Under the pieces are notes generated by a model. That model was not told the origin of the DNA and searched no databases. It was given only the letters and a program-made list of their open reading frames with translations. From Actinomycetota bacterium (GTDB lineage Bacteria; Actinomycetota; Actinomycetes; Streptosporangiales; Streptosporangiaceae), in the NCBI GenBank assembly GCA_027314515.1, contig DAHVAR010000229.1:1-34982 (forward strand): a stretch of DNA of 34,982 nucleotides, given 5' to 3'. Shown here in pieces: positions 1-7,109 of the stretch (positions within the stretch are counted from its first letter, which is position 1; each line of letters starts with the position of its first letter). The position numbers and the translations under genes were made by a program.

Positions 1-54
1 AGCGACAACCGCCGCGTCCTCGCCGTCCTGCGCTACCTCGGCTCCCCCGCCTGA
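1..54 (+). CDS. C-terminal tail of an upstream gene (partial)
   Basis: The first 17 codons read SDNRRVLAVLRYLGSPA and end in TGA at 52-54. Every codon in this stretch ends in G or C, which is the pattern of the real genes in this window. The gene starts outside the window. The tail is too short to identify a family, so no function is proposed. Confidence 0.5.
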   Translation, partial: SDNRRVLAVLRYLGSPA

Positions 55-90
55 CCGCCGCTCCCGGCCTGAACCAACCCGCTCTCGGGC

Positions 91-146
91 GCGTGTGGAT
101 GACTCATTGTGCTTGCTAGAGCTGGCGCGCTGAGTCATCCACACGC
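91..146. repeat. Perfect 16-bp inverted repeat (left flank of the DUF559 gene)
   Basis: The arms GCGTGTGGATGACTCA (91-106) and its exact reverse complement (131-146) are separated by 24 bp. The same core recurs with one mismatch at 1216-1231, on the other side of the DUF559 gene. The dyad lies 20 bp past the stop codon of that minus-strand gene, so it could act as a transcription terminator, although no T-run follows. Because the core is repeated on both flanks, a mobile-unit end or a protein-binding site is equally possible. Confidence 0.8.
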
Positions 147-166
147 AGGTCTGAGCCTTGCTCTGG

Positions 167-1132
167 TCAGGCCTGGGGCGGGATGGCTTTGCTGGGAAGC
201 GGGGGGCATTTGTTGCCTGCGGCGATGGCGGCCCGTAGGTCGGCGATGACCCGGCGCGGTGCGGTATTGATCGTGCTGGGCAGCCAGTGCAGGACATGGA
301 TCCCGGCCACTTCCATCCGGTTATGCCGCTCGGTGGTCTGCGCGTAGTGCGCGGCCCCGAGGTGGTATTCGCGCGAGTCCACCTCGGCCGCGACCCCGGC
401 GCGCCCGAACCAGGCGTCGGGGCGGCCTAGGAAGACGCCGTCCATGGTGTACAGGTCCGCGTTGTATACCGGCTGGTCCAGGTCTGAGCGGTCAATCACC
501 TGCTTGAGCTGGGCCTCCGCGGCGGACCGGATGCCGTCGCTGATCTCGGCCAGGGCCATGCGGTACCAGCGAGTACCCGCCGATGGGCCGTCGTTGAGTT
601 CAGCGACGAGGTCCTTCAGCGGGATGCGGCCGCGCTGCACGGCCTCGCAGACCAGGGCCTGCACGTCGCTGAACCGAGTCATCGTGCGAGCGGCGTCGGC
701 TACCGCTCGGACCGGAGCGGTATACCGGAGGGGACCGCTGGTGTAGAGCGTCTCCGGCATGCGGGTGGTCCGCTGGATCTGGACGAACCCGCTGCTCTGG
801 CGATGGACGTCGGCCGGGATCAGCACATCGACAAGGTTCAGGCCCGCACACCGAAGGTTGTGGCGCCGGACGGCGACGGGGCCGGTGATCGCGCTGCGCG
901 GCCCGGCGTATAGCAGGGCGGCCACCTCGCGCTGCACCGGGCTGGCCGTGCCCGTCACGGCGAGATACACGCCGGGCAGCAGCGGACGCCACGGGCCCGC
1001 CGGCTTGAGCCGGTGCTCGATCGCACCGCGCGTCATCCCACAGTTGAGCGCCTGGCTTCTCGAGACCACGTCAAACTGCGCCTGCGCGATACGCACAAGG
1101 CCGTCGCGGTCGTATCCGGAGAGAGTTGGCAT
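167..1132 (-). CDS. AbiEi-like / DUF559 protein (solitary)
   Basis: This 321-residue protein has the two-part layout seen in many solitary actinobacterial proteins annotated as type IV AbiEi-family antitoxins. An N-terminal winged-helix-like segment (about 10-60, VVSRSQALNCGMTRGAI then LLPGVYLA) is followed by a DUF559, Vsr-like PD-(D/E)XK fold at about 203-305. The putative catalytic residues are visible: E207 in SAAEAQL, D239 in GRPDAW, and E250/D252 in AAEVDSREYH. No AbiEii-like nucleotidyltransferase toxin lies beside it, so a classical toxin-antitoxin pair is not supported. The ATG at 1130-1132 has no clear Shine-Dalgarno, so the start is uncertain. The gene is bracketed by imperfect inverted repeats (91-126 and 1196-1231). 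DNA binding and nuclease activity are inferred from family, not shown. Confidence 0.75.
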   Translation of the reverse strand: MPTLSGYDRDGLVRIAQAQFDVVSRSQALNCGMTRGAIEHRLKPAGPWRPLLPGVYLAVTGTASPVQREVAALLYAGPRSAITGPVAVRRHNLRCAGLNLVDVLIPADVHRQSSGFVQIQRTTRMPETLYTSGPLRYTAPVRAVADAARTMTRFSDVQALVCEAVQRGRIPLKDLVAELNDGPSAGTRWYRMALAEISDGIRSAAEAQLKQVIDRSDLDQPVYNADLYTMDGVFLGRPDAWFGRAGVAAEVDSREYHLGAAHYAQTTERHNRMEVAGIHVLHWLPSTINTAPRRVIADLRAAIAAGNKCPPLPSKAIPPQA

Positions 1133-1195
1133 GCTTGCACTTTGTCACGAGGGTCCGACAAATCACCGGTTTCGTGCAGGTCGATGCGTCACCGT

Positions 1196-1231
1196 GCCAG
1201 TTAGAGCAAGCACGCTGAGTCATCGACACGC
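1196..1231. repeat. Right inverted-repeat copy flanking the DUF559 gene
   Basis: Read on the minus strand, this segment matches 91-126 at about 30 of 36 positions. The shared blocks are GATGACTCA, GTGCTTGCT and TGGC. It lies about 65 bp upstream of the DUF559 start codon, so besides being a possible element end it is placed where an operator for that gene would sit. Confidence 0.7.
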
Positions 1232-1363
1232 GGACCGCGGCAGGGCGGCGGATGCCGGGAGGCGTGAAGGGCGGGGCGGCGTGGCCGGCTGGGGATATCC
1301 GGAGTCAGAAGACGGGTGGTAACTGCGTTACCCGAGGCGCTGCGGGTCCGTAGCGTCACGAAT

Positions 1364-1642
1364 ATGGAAAAAACCTACCTAGCCCTTGAACGTCGCTCCC
1401 GTCACCCGGTAGCTCGCGCGCTCGGCCTCGGCATAGGCGCGGTGCTCGCCCTTTACCTGGTGGGCCGGGGTGTGGCCGAGTTCTTCATCATTCATTACAA
1501 CGACCCCGCCAGCTACGCCAACAGCTGGGGCGGGCCGAGCCTGGCCGGAGTGTTCGCGGTGCACAGCGGGCCCGCGGTGGCGATCGTGGCAGGCGCCGTG
1601 ATCTACGTGCGCCGCCACCGGCGGGCTCGGCACGCGTCCTGA
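1364..1642 (+). CDS. Small two-helix membrane protein, unknown function
   Basis: This 92-residue protein has a basic N-terminus (MEKTYLALERRSRHPVAR), a first hydrophobic helix at about 20-41, a loop with YNDPASYANSWGGPS, a second helix at about 62-80, and a basic tail. The topology suggests two membrane passes with both ends cytoplasmic. ATG 1364 is preferred over the in-frame GTG at 1316 because the conserved-looking sequence begins there. TAGCGT at 1351-1356, with TTACCC 17 bp upstream, would put a transcription start on or next to this ATG, so a leaderless message is possible. I do not recognise a named family. Confidence 0.65.
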   Translation: MEKTYLALERRSRHPVARALGLGIGAVLALYLVGRGVAEFFIIHYNDPASYANSWGGPSLAGVFAVHSGPAVAIVAGAVIYVRRHRRARHAS

Positions 1643-1672
1643 CCCGGAGGGCCGGTCGCTACGTCTGCCTGG

Positions 1673-1701
1673 TTGACATCCTTGGCTAATTAAATTAGCT
1701 T
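1673..1701 (+). promoter_or_regulatory. Promoter of the hydrolase-TetR operon
   Basis: A consensus -35 hexamer TTGACA (1673-1678) is followed after 17 bp by TAGCTT (1696-1701), an actinobacterial-style -10. The -10 lies inside the dyad 1681-1724, as expected for a repressor-controlled promoter. Confidence 0.6.
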
Positions 1702-1724
1702 TAAAGCTATACAGATTAGCCAAG
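1681..1724. promoter_or_regulatory. Nested palindromic operator, probably for the downstream TetR regulator
   Basis: The outer arms CTTGGCTAAT (1681-1690) and ATTAGCCAAG (1715-1724) are exact reverse complements. A perfect 14-bp palindrome, TAGCTTTAAAGCTA (1696-1709), shares exactly the same centre, between 1702 and 1703. The block is conspicuously AT-rich for this genome. It overlaps the -10 and ends at the ribosome-binding site (AAGGAGG, 1722-1728). TetR-family genes commonly autoregulate through such dyads; the binding itself is inferred. Confidence 0.7.
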
Positions 1725-1735
1725 GAGGAGTCACG

Positions 1736-2587
1736 ATGACTGAGTACCTGGACATCGAGGGCGGACGGATCGCGTACGACGAGATCGGGAGCGGATCGCT
1801 GGTCGTGCTGTCGCCCGGTATCGGCGACCGTCGGCAGGCCTACCGGTTCCTGGCCCCCAAGCTGGCCGCGGCCGGCTACCGGGTGGTCAGCGCCGACCTG
1901 CGCGGCCATGGCGACTCGAGCATGGGCTGGAAGTCAGTGACCGGTGCCGAAGCCATCACCCGCACCGACATCGCAGGCGACCTGCTCGCCCTGATCGAGC
2001 ACCTCGGTGGCCCGGCGGTCATCGTCGGGCACTCGATCTCTGGCGGGGCGGCCACCATCGCCGCGGCGCAGCGGCCGGACCTGGTCAGCGCCATCATCGA
2101 GCTCAACCCGTTCACCAAGACGCAGACGATCAGCCTGAGCGGCCTGGTCCGGATCCGCCGTTACCGGCAGGGCATGTTCCGCCTGATCGGCGCGCAGTAC
2201 CTGCACAGCCTGCGCAGCTGGCTGCGCTATCTCGACGTGGCCTACCCGACCAAGCCCGCTGACTACACCGAGTACATGGCGGCACTGGCCGCCAAGCTGC
2301 GCGAGCCCGGCCGGATGGCGGAGTTCAACAAGACCGGCAAGTCGACGCCCGCCGACGCCGGTGCGCAGCTACCCAACCTCACCGTCCCGGCGCTGGTTAT
2401 CATGGGCACGCTCGATCCAGACTTCGCCGACCCGCGGGCCGAGGGCGAGGCGGTCGTGGCGGCCATGCCGTCCGGCCTGGGTCAGGTCGCGCTGGTCGAG
2501 GGCGCCGGGCACTACCCGCACGCGCAGTCCCCGGACCGGGTGGCCGAGCTGGTGATCGGATTCCTCAAGGAGCACACAGGTGCCTAG
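1736..2587 (+). CDS. Alpha/beta-fold hydrolase
   Basis: This 283-residue alpha/beta hydrolase has the nucleophile elbow GHSISGG (Ser100), an oxyanion/HG region near LSPGIGD, a strand-6 acid in MGTLDPDF, and the catalytic histidine in GAGHYPH near the C-terminus. There is no signal peptide, so it is cytoplasmic. The substrate cannot be told from sequence; esterase, epoxide hydrolase-like and lactonase-like activities all occur in this fold. The start is fixed by AAGGAGG seven bases upstream. The stop overlaps the start of the TetR gene by 8 bp, so the two are co-translated. The TetR protein probably senses a compound that this enzyme degrades (inference). Confidence 0.88.
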   Translation: MTEYLDIEGGRIAYDEIGSGSLVVLSPGIGDRRQAYRFLAPKLAAAGYRVVSADLRGHGDSSMGWKSVTGAEAITRTDIAGDLLALIEHLGGPAVIVGHSISGGAATIAAAQRPDLVSAIIELNPFTKTQTISLSGLVRIRRYRQGMFRLIGAQYLHSLRSWLRYLDVAYPTKPADYTEYMAALAAKLREPGRMAEFNKTGKSTPADAGAQLPNLTVPALVIMGTLDPDFADPRAEGEAVVAAMPSGLGQVALVEGAGHYPHAQSPDRVAELVIGFLKEHTGA

Positions 2588-3140
2588 GGTCGGCCTGACC
2601 AGCAACGATGTAGTCACCTCGGCCGCCGGGCTGGCCGACGAGATCGGGTTCCAGGGCGTCACCATGGGCCTGCTCGCCGACCGGCTGGGCGTCCGGCCGC
2701 CGTCGCTGTACAAGCACGTGGACGGACTGGCCGACGTACAGCATCAGCTGGCCACCCTGGCCATGACCGAGGTGGGCGACGTGATCCGCGACGCGGTGCA
2801 GGGCTTGGCCGGACGCGACGCGCTGGCCGCGCTGCTGACCGCGCTACGCGGGTACGTAACCGCGCACCCGGGCCGTTATATGGCCACCACCGGTGCCGAG
2901 CTGACCGGCCCGGACGACCCGCTGCTGGCCGCGAGTAACCGGGTCATCGACTCGATCGCCGCCGTGCTGCGCGGCTACGGCATCGCCGAGACGCAGATGA
3001 CCCACGCCATCCGCACCATCCGCAGCACCATGCACGGCTTTGCCACCCTGGAGGCCTCGCGCGGCTTCCAGTGGGACACCGACCCGGACGAGAGCTTTGA
3101 GTGGATGATCGGCTTCATCGACCGCGGTCTGCGTGGCTGA
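2580..3140 (+). CDS. TetR-family transcriptional regulator
   Basis: This 186-residue protein has a TetR N-terminal HTH: VVTSAAGLADEIGFQGVTMG, then LADRLGVRPPSLYKHV. Its ligand-binding half resembles the TetR_C_33 (WHG) type. The start is GTG 2580, with AAGGAG seven bases upstream inside the 3' end of the hydrolase gene. It is the second gene of a two-gene operon whose promoter carries the nested dyad 1681-1724, so autorepression plus control of the hydrolase is the simplest model. Its last 26 bp overlap the 3' end of the convergent GIY-YIG pseudogene remnant. Confidence 0.88.
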   Translation: MPRVGLTSNDVVTSAAGLADEIGFQGVTMGLLADRLGVRPPSLYKHVDGLADVQHQLATLAMTEVGDVIRDAVQGLAGRDALAALLTALRGYVTAHPGRYMATTGAELTGPDDPLLAASNRVIDSIAAVLRGYGIAETQMTHAIRTIRSTMHGFATLEASRGFQWDTDPDESFEWMIGFIDRGLRG

Positions 3141-4043
3141 GGTCGGCGGCAAGTTCGGCGTTGCGCTGGGTGAAGTCGCGCCAGGCATCCGGAGTAGCGG
3201 TCAGCGCGTCCGTGGCGCCCAGGGACTGCATGACCGCTGTGACCAGCCGCACGGCCGTCCGCCGTGGATCTGGAACTGGACCAGTATGCCGCCGGACCAG
3301 CCTGCGATGATCAGGTTCGCCGGGTCCGTAGTGGTGACCCGTTGCGGGCAGGTGACCCAGGTCAGCGCGCCGATCTCGTCCTGGATCCGGGCGGCCAGCT
3401 CGTAGGCCAGCTTCTGGGCGGCGCGGTCGCGCAGCTGCTCCAGCTGGCGGTGCGCCCAGCTGACCGCGGCCGGCTGGCGTTCCAGGATCGCGGCCAGCGA
3501 GCCGGCCAGGGCCGTGCGATCACCGCCAGCGGCACCTCGCACCCGGGCCAGGTCACGCTCGGCTCCGTCCAGCCGGTCAGCGGCGTGCGGCAGCGGGAGG
3601 ATCCGGTGCAAGGCGGCGACCGCCCGCCGCACCCGCAGGCCGCCCAGGTAGGGGCCGAAATACCGGACCTGGCCAGCCGGCGCCGCCTGGTAGGCGACGG
3701 AAAGCCCCGGGCGCGCCGGCCCGGCATCCATCCGGATGTAGACGGCGTTTTCCTGGCCACCCGGCGTCCGGTTCCACGGCGGCAGCGATGCCTGCAGCAG
3801 GTTGCGTTCGAGCCAGGCGGCTTCATGGGCCGAGTCACAGCTGACCGCCTCGATCCGGGCCACCCGGGCCACCATCGGGGCCAGATGACCGCGATCACGC
3901 AGATCCGACCAGTACTACGCCGCCCGGCTGCGCAACGCGCTGGCCCGGCCGACATACAGCACCCGGTCACCAGCATCCCGGAACCGGTAGACGCCGGGCG
4001 AGACGGGCAGGCGTCCCACCGCGGGCGGCGCAGTGTCCCGCAT
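3115..4043 (-). pseudogene. GIY-YIG nuclease (UvrC N-terminal/Cho-like), disrupted
   Basis: Translating from ATG 4041-4043 gives a GIY-YIG domain start ([20 protein letters not shown]) that runs into an in-frame TAG at 3915-3917. The same frame then continues with family-like sequence (YWSDLRDRGHLAPMVAR, then WLERNLLQASLPPWNRTPGG, then a UVR-like ELAARIQDEI helix). A TGA at 3201-3203 ends this frame soon after CGWSQRSC. The expected C-terminal sequence (TATPDAWRDFTQRNAELAADL) appears in another frame down to a stop at 3115-3117, which implies a second lesion, a frameshift near 3200-3235. Intact relatives are thought to be DNA-repair-type endonucleases. A fragment could be re-initiated at ATG 3875, but it would lack the GIY-YIG motif. 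The AGGAGG at 4075-4080 overlaps the stop of the upstream acetyltransferase, so the gene was probably co-transcribed with it. Sequencing error cannot be excluded. Confidence 0.75.
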
Positions 4044-4079
4044 CAGGATGCACCGCCCGTCATCTGCACCCACGCCTCC

Positions 4080-5000
4080 TCATCGGGAGAGTTCGCCAAT
4101 GAGGGGGCCGACTAGGTAGATCCGCGCGATTCCGGGTCGGTAGCCGAGGCGGGCGTTCAGGCGCTTGATCGGCGCGTTCCGCTCCTCGTTGCTGGTGTGG
4201 AGTTCGGTGTAGCCGTTGGCGAGCGCCCAGTTGATTTCTGTCGCCTTCAGGGCACCCGCGATGCCGCGTCCGCGCCAGGCCCTCTTGACGGCGGTGATGG
4301 AGTGGCCCGCGGCCGTCGGCGCGGTCAGCGACAGTTTCGCGAAGCCGACGACATCCTCGCCGGCGAGCGCGATGAACGTCGCATCGGGAGAGTCGGTAGG
4401 CCGCTGCATAGTGTGCGCCATCCAGTCCTCGAACGGTTCGAGGGCGACGTCCTCGAAGCCGGGGATGTCAGGATGGGTCTCGAGGTCGACCTCGTACATC
4501 CCGCGGGCCAGCTCCGGCCGTTGCGCCCAGGTGACGATCTCGATCCCGGCCGGCGGCTGGACCTGCCGCGGTGAGACGCCGGCGAGGCTGAGCACGAGGC
4601 CCACTTGCCGCCGTTCCTCGGTGAAGCCGCGCCGCCGGGCAAAGGACAGGCTCTCCGGATCGTTACCCGAGACCGACACCTCCAGCTCGCGTGCCCCTCG
4701 CTCGCTGGCCCACCTGGAAATGGCCTCATACAGTGCCGTGCCGGCGCCGTGCCGGCGCCGCCCGGCAAGCACGGTGATGAGCGCAACGACACGGCGGGCG
4801 CGATAGGCGAAGATAGCCCCGGCCCCGGACCCCAGGACGGCGCCATCCTCGCGGACGAGGTAGTCGATGTAATCGCAGGCGCTGTCCCTGAACGAGTGCA
4901 CCGCCTCGATCGTCACCGCGTCATGCGGCCACACAGTGTTGTAGACCTCCAGCGAGGTCAGCTCGTCCGGCTCGCCCACGCAGGCTGTTACCTCAAGCAC
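4080..5000 (-). CDS. Tandem-domain GNAT N-acetyltransferase
   Basis: This 306-residue protein contains two GNAT folds. The first has the acetyl-CoA loop GRRRHGAGTALYE (80-92) and the NDPESLSFARRRGF motif. The second has VKRAWRGRGIAGALK and ends with NAPIKRLNARLGYRP. Both pyrophosphate-binding loops (R-x-x-G-x-G/A type) look intact. The acceptor is not predictable. The start is a GTG with no obvious Shine-Dalgarno; TAGTGT six bases upstream of it raises the possibility of a leaderless message. The UvrC-like pseudogene follows directly downstream. Confidence 0.85.
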   Translation of the reverse strand: MLEVTACVGEPDELTSLEVYNTVWPHDAVTIEAVHSFRDSACDYIDYLVREDGAVLGSGAGAIFAYRARRVVALITVLAGRRRHGAGTALYEAISRWASERGARELEVSVSGNDPESLSFARRRGFTEERRQVGLVLSLAGVSPRQVQPPAGIEIVTWAQRPELARGMYEVDLETHPDIPGFEDVALEPFEDWMAHTMQRPTDSPDATFIALAGEDVVGFAKLSLTAPTAAGHSITAVKRAWRGRGIAGALKATEINWALANGYTELHTSNEERNAPIKRLNARLGYRPGIARIYLVGPLIGELSR

Positions 5001-5091
5001 CGGGCAACACTACGCCGGCCCCTCAGACCTCAGCGACCTGATTTCGCCGCAGCGGCATCGCCTGCGTGGCACCCGACGACGTCTTCACCCC

Positions 5092-5109
5092 CCGCACATT
5101 ACGGTGCGG
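5092..5109. terminator. Small hairpin after the cox operon (weak candidate terminator)
   Basis: CCGCAC and GTGCGG form a 6-bp stem with a 6-nt loop, 20 bp past the coxG-like stop codon on the minus strand. No U-tract follows, only a G-run. It is the only compact hairpin seen in the 129-bp gap before the acetyltransferase gene. Confidence 0.25.
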
Positions 5110-5129
5110 CCGCCTGAGGCGCGGTCGCG

Positions 5130-6248
5130 CTAGCCGCGGCGGACGCGGCGGCGGCGCAGGCCGAAGACCACCAGCAGGACTGCGATAAGCGCCGCGGCAG
5201 CCGGGACGAGGCGCTTGAGCACCGGCAGCCCGGCCACGTCCAGCAGGTCAATCGCGTCGTTGTCGGGTGGCTGCCAGCCGGCCGGCTCCCGCTGGGCCGG
5301 TATCGGCGCGGCAGGCGACTCATGCCGTGCCGGGCGCAGGGGCGTCACCTCGGCCAGATCCCCGTCTGCGGTTTGGTCGGCAGCAGAGGCGTGCCGGCCG
5401 GCCGCCGGGGCAGCGCCGTTCAGATCCGCCTGGTCCGCGCCGGGCTGACCGGCAGCACTAGCCGGACCAGCGGATTGCGGGCTGATCGGGCTGACCGCCT
5501 CCAGCCGCGTGCTGCCGGCGGCTTCCGGCGGCGCCAGGGCCAGCCCGCGATCGGCAAGCCTGGCCTTGATGTCGGCCAGCGAAGCGGGACCAACTCCGTC
5601 GATGGCGAGCAGCTGCTGGCTAGTCCGCCGGGTCAGGTCACCGAGGGTCTGGATGCCGTCCTGGCGCAGACTGCTCCACGCCCTGGCGCTGAGGTTGAGC
5701 ACATCGATCGGCAGCGCCTCGTCTGGCGTGCTGTCGGGCAGGGCGATCACGTTCCCGCCGCCCGGAATTTCACCATCGTCAGGGACATCCGCGGCTAGCG
5801 CGGGCTCGGCCGCCAGCATCGCCGCCAGGTTGTCGGCGAAGATGCCGATCAGCTTCGTGCCAACCTCGACCATCACGCCCCGGCCGAACTGCGCTGGCTT
5901 GCCGGTGACATTCAGTGTCGTGTGCACAGTGACCGTGGTCTGGCCACCAGCGGCGATCAGGTGCGACCGCACGGACGCCGATGCGGTACCCGCGCCGCGG
6001 GTCTCCTTGCCGGACGCTTGCAGGGTGACCACGCGCGCGTCCTGGTCCCGCTCGGTGAACCTGGCAGTCCCGGCGTAGGTCATCGTGATCGGGCCGACCT
6101 TGACCTTGATCTTTCCGGCGATGCTGTCACCTTCGACGGAGTCGAGGGTGGCGCCCGGCATGCAAGGCGCCACCCGCTCGACGTCCAGGAGCACGTCCCA
6201 TGCTCGCTCCACCGGTACCGGGACCGAGAATGTGTGCTCGAGCTCCAT
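5130..6248 (-). CDS. CoxG-like SRPBCC protein fused to an RNAP alpha-CTD-like domain and membrane anchor
   Basis: This 372-residue protein has three parts. Residues 1-147 are a CoxG/SRPBCC domain (MELEHTFSVPVPVERAWDVL at the start, CMPGATL at 29-35, then TTLNVTGKPAQFGRGVM). Residues 179-238 closely resemble the C-terminal domain of the RNA polymerase alpha subunit (PIDVLNLSARAWSSLRQDGI, TLGDL, then DGVGPASLADIKARLADRGL). The position of the DNA-contacting Arg265 of E. coli alpha is an arginine here (R189). A low-complexity Ala/Pro linker follows, then a hydrophobic helix at about 346-363 and a terminal RRRRVRRG. CoxG proteins associate with CO-dehydrogenase-type enzymes at the membrane and are reported to handle menaquinone. 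The gene starts 3 bp after the coxM stop. Typical CoxG proteins are much shorter and lack the alpha-CTD-like part. Whether that domain binds DNA or protein is unknown. Confidence 0.85.
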   Translation of the reverse strand: MELEHTFSVPVPVERAWDVLLDVERVAPCMPGATLDSVEGDSIAGKIKVKVGPITMTYAGTARFTERDQDARVVTLQASGKETRGAGTASASVRSHLIAAGGQTTVTVHTTLNVTGKPAQFGRGVMVEVGTKLIGIFADNLAAMLAAEPALAADVPDDGEIPGGGNVIALPDSTPDEALPIDVLNLSARAWSSLRQDGIQTLGDLTRRTSQQLLAIDGVGPASLADIKARLADRGLALAPPEAAGSTRLEAVSPISPQSAGPASAAGQPGADQADLNGAAPAAGRHASAADQTADGDLAEVTPLRPARHESPAAPIPAQREPAGWQPPDNDAIDLLDVAGLPVLKRLVPAAAALIAVLLVVFGLRRRRVRRG

Positions 6249-6251
6249 GTA

Positions 6252-7109
6252 TCAGACTCCTGCCGCTGCCTCCAGAGCGCGCCCGGTCAGCACCCGCGCC
6301 AGATGGCGCCGGTAGTCCGGCGCTCCGTGCAGGTCCGCAGGCGGCTGCGTTCCCTCGTCCGCACCCGCGGCCGCTTCCCGCAGCGCCTCGGGGCTAGCCT
6401 GCGCCCCGGCAGCGGCCGTCTCGACGGCCGCCGCCCGGATCGGCACCGAGCCCATGTTGGTTAGGCCGACCCTTGCCTCGGCCACGTGGCCGTCGGAGCG
6501 CCGCACCAGCGCCGCGACGCCGACGATCGCCCACGCCTGCGCGGTCCGGTGGAACTTCTCATAACGATATCCCCAGTCGGCACCGAGCTTGGGCACCCGG
6601 ATGCCGGTGAGTATCTCGCCGGGCGCGAGCGCCGTGGTCAGGTAGTCGACAAAGAACTCGCCTGCCGGAATCTCCCTGCCGCCCGCAGGACCCGTGGCGA
6701 TCATGGTCGCGTCCAGCGCCAGCACCACCGCGGGCAGGTCACCGGCCGGGTCAGCATGCGCGATCGAGCCGCCGAGCGTGCCGCGATGCCGGACGGCCGG
6801 GTCGGCGACCGTGCCGGCCGCCTGTGCGAGCAGCCCGCAATGCTCGGTGATCAGCGGATCGTGCACGAGCTGGTAGTGCGTGGTCCGGGCGCCGATCAGC
6901 AGGTGGTCACCGTCATCGGTGACACCGCACAACTCGTCCAGGCCACCGATATCCACCAATAGCTCCGGGTACGCCAGCCGCAGCCGCAGCAGCGGCAGCA
7001 GGCTCTGCCCGCCCGCGATTACCTTGGCGTCCTCGCCACCGCCGGCCAGGGCGCTTACCGCATCGCCGACGGACGACGGACGGACATAGTCGAACTTGGC
7101 CGGGATCAT
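6252..7109 (-). CDS. coxM: CO dehydrogenase-type medium (FAD-binding) subunit
   Basis: This 285-residue FAD-binding subunit of a molybdenum hydroxylase begins [11 protein letters not shown]. It has both flavin-binding signatures: AGGQSLLP, and TLGGSIAHADP near the middle. It passes electrons from the 2Fe-2S subunit to FAD and on to an acceptor. The start ATG at 7107-7109 overlaps the coxL stop as ATGA, so the two are translationally coupled; an upstream in-frame extension to 7208 lies within coxL and was rejected. The gene order S-L-M fits form II (BMS-type) clusters. Confidence 0.9.
   Translation of the reverse strand: MIPAKFDYVRPSSVGDAVSALAGGGEDAKVIAGGQSLLPLLRLRLAYPELLVDIGGLDELCGVTDDGDHLLIGARTTHYQLVHDPLITEHCGLLAQAAGTVADPAVRHRGTLGGSIAHADPAGDLPAVVLALDATMIATGPAGGREIPAGEFFVDYLTTALAPGEILTGIRVPKLGADWGYRYEKFHRTAQAWAIVGVAALVRRSDGHVAEARVGLTNMGSVPIRAAAVETAAAGAQASPEALREAAAGADEGTQPPADLHGAPDYRRHLARVLTGRALEAAAGV

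Noticed and set aside
167-1132. Complete type IV (AbiE) toxin-antitoxin system
   Set aside because: No AbiEii-type nucleotidyltransferase gene lies beside it; only the AbiEi/DUF559-like component is present.
3915-3917. Programmed amber readthrough or recoding in the GIY-YIG gene
   Set aside because: A second lesion near the 3' end and the absence of any recoding signal make simple gene decay (or sequencing error) the better explanation.
3264-4115. A 283-codon plus-strand open frame over the GIY-YIG pseudogene
   Set aside because: It is the antisense of a recognisable broken nuclease gene. The translation is low in hydrophobic pattern and matches no family I know.
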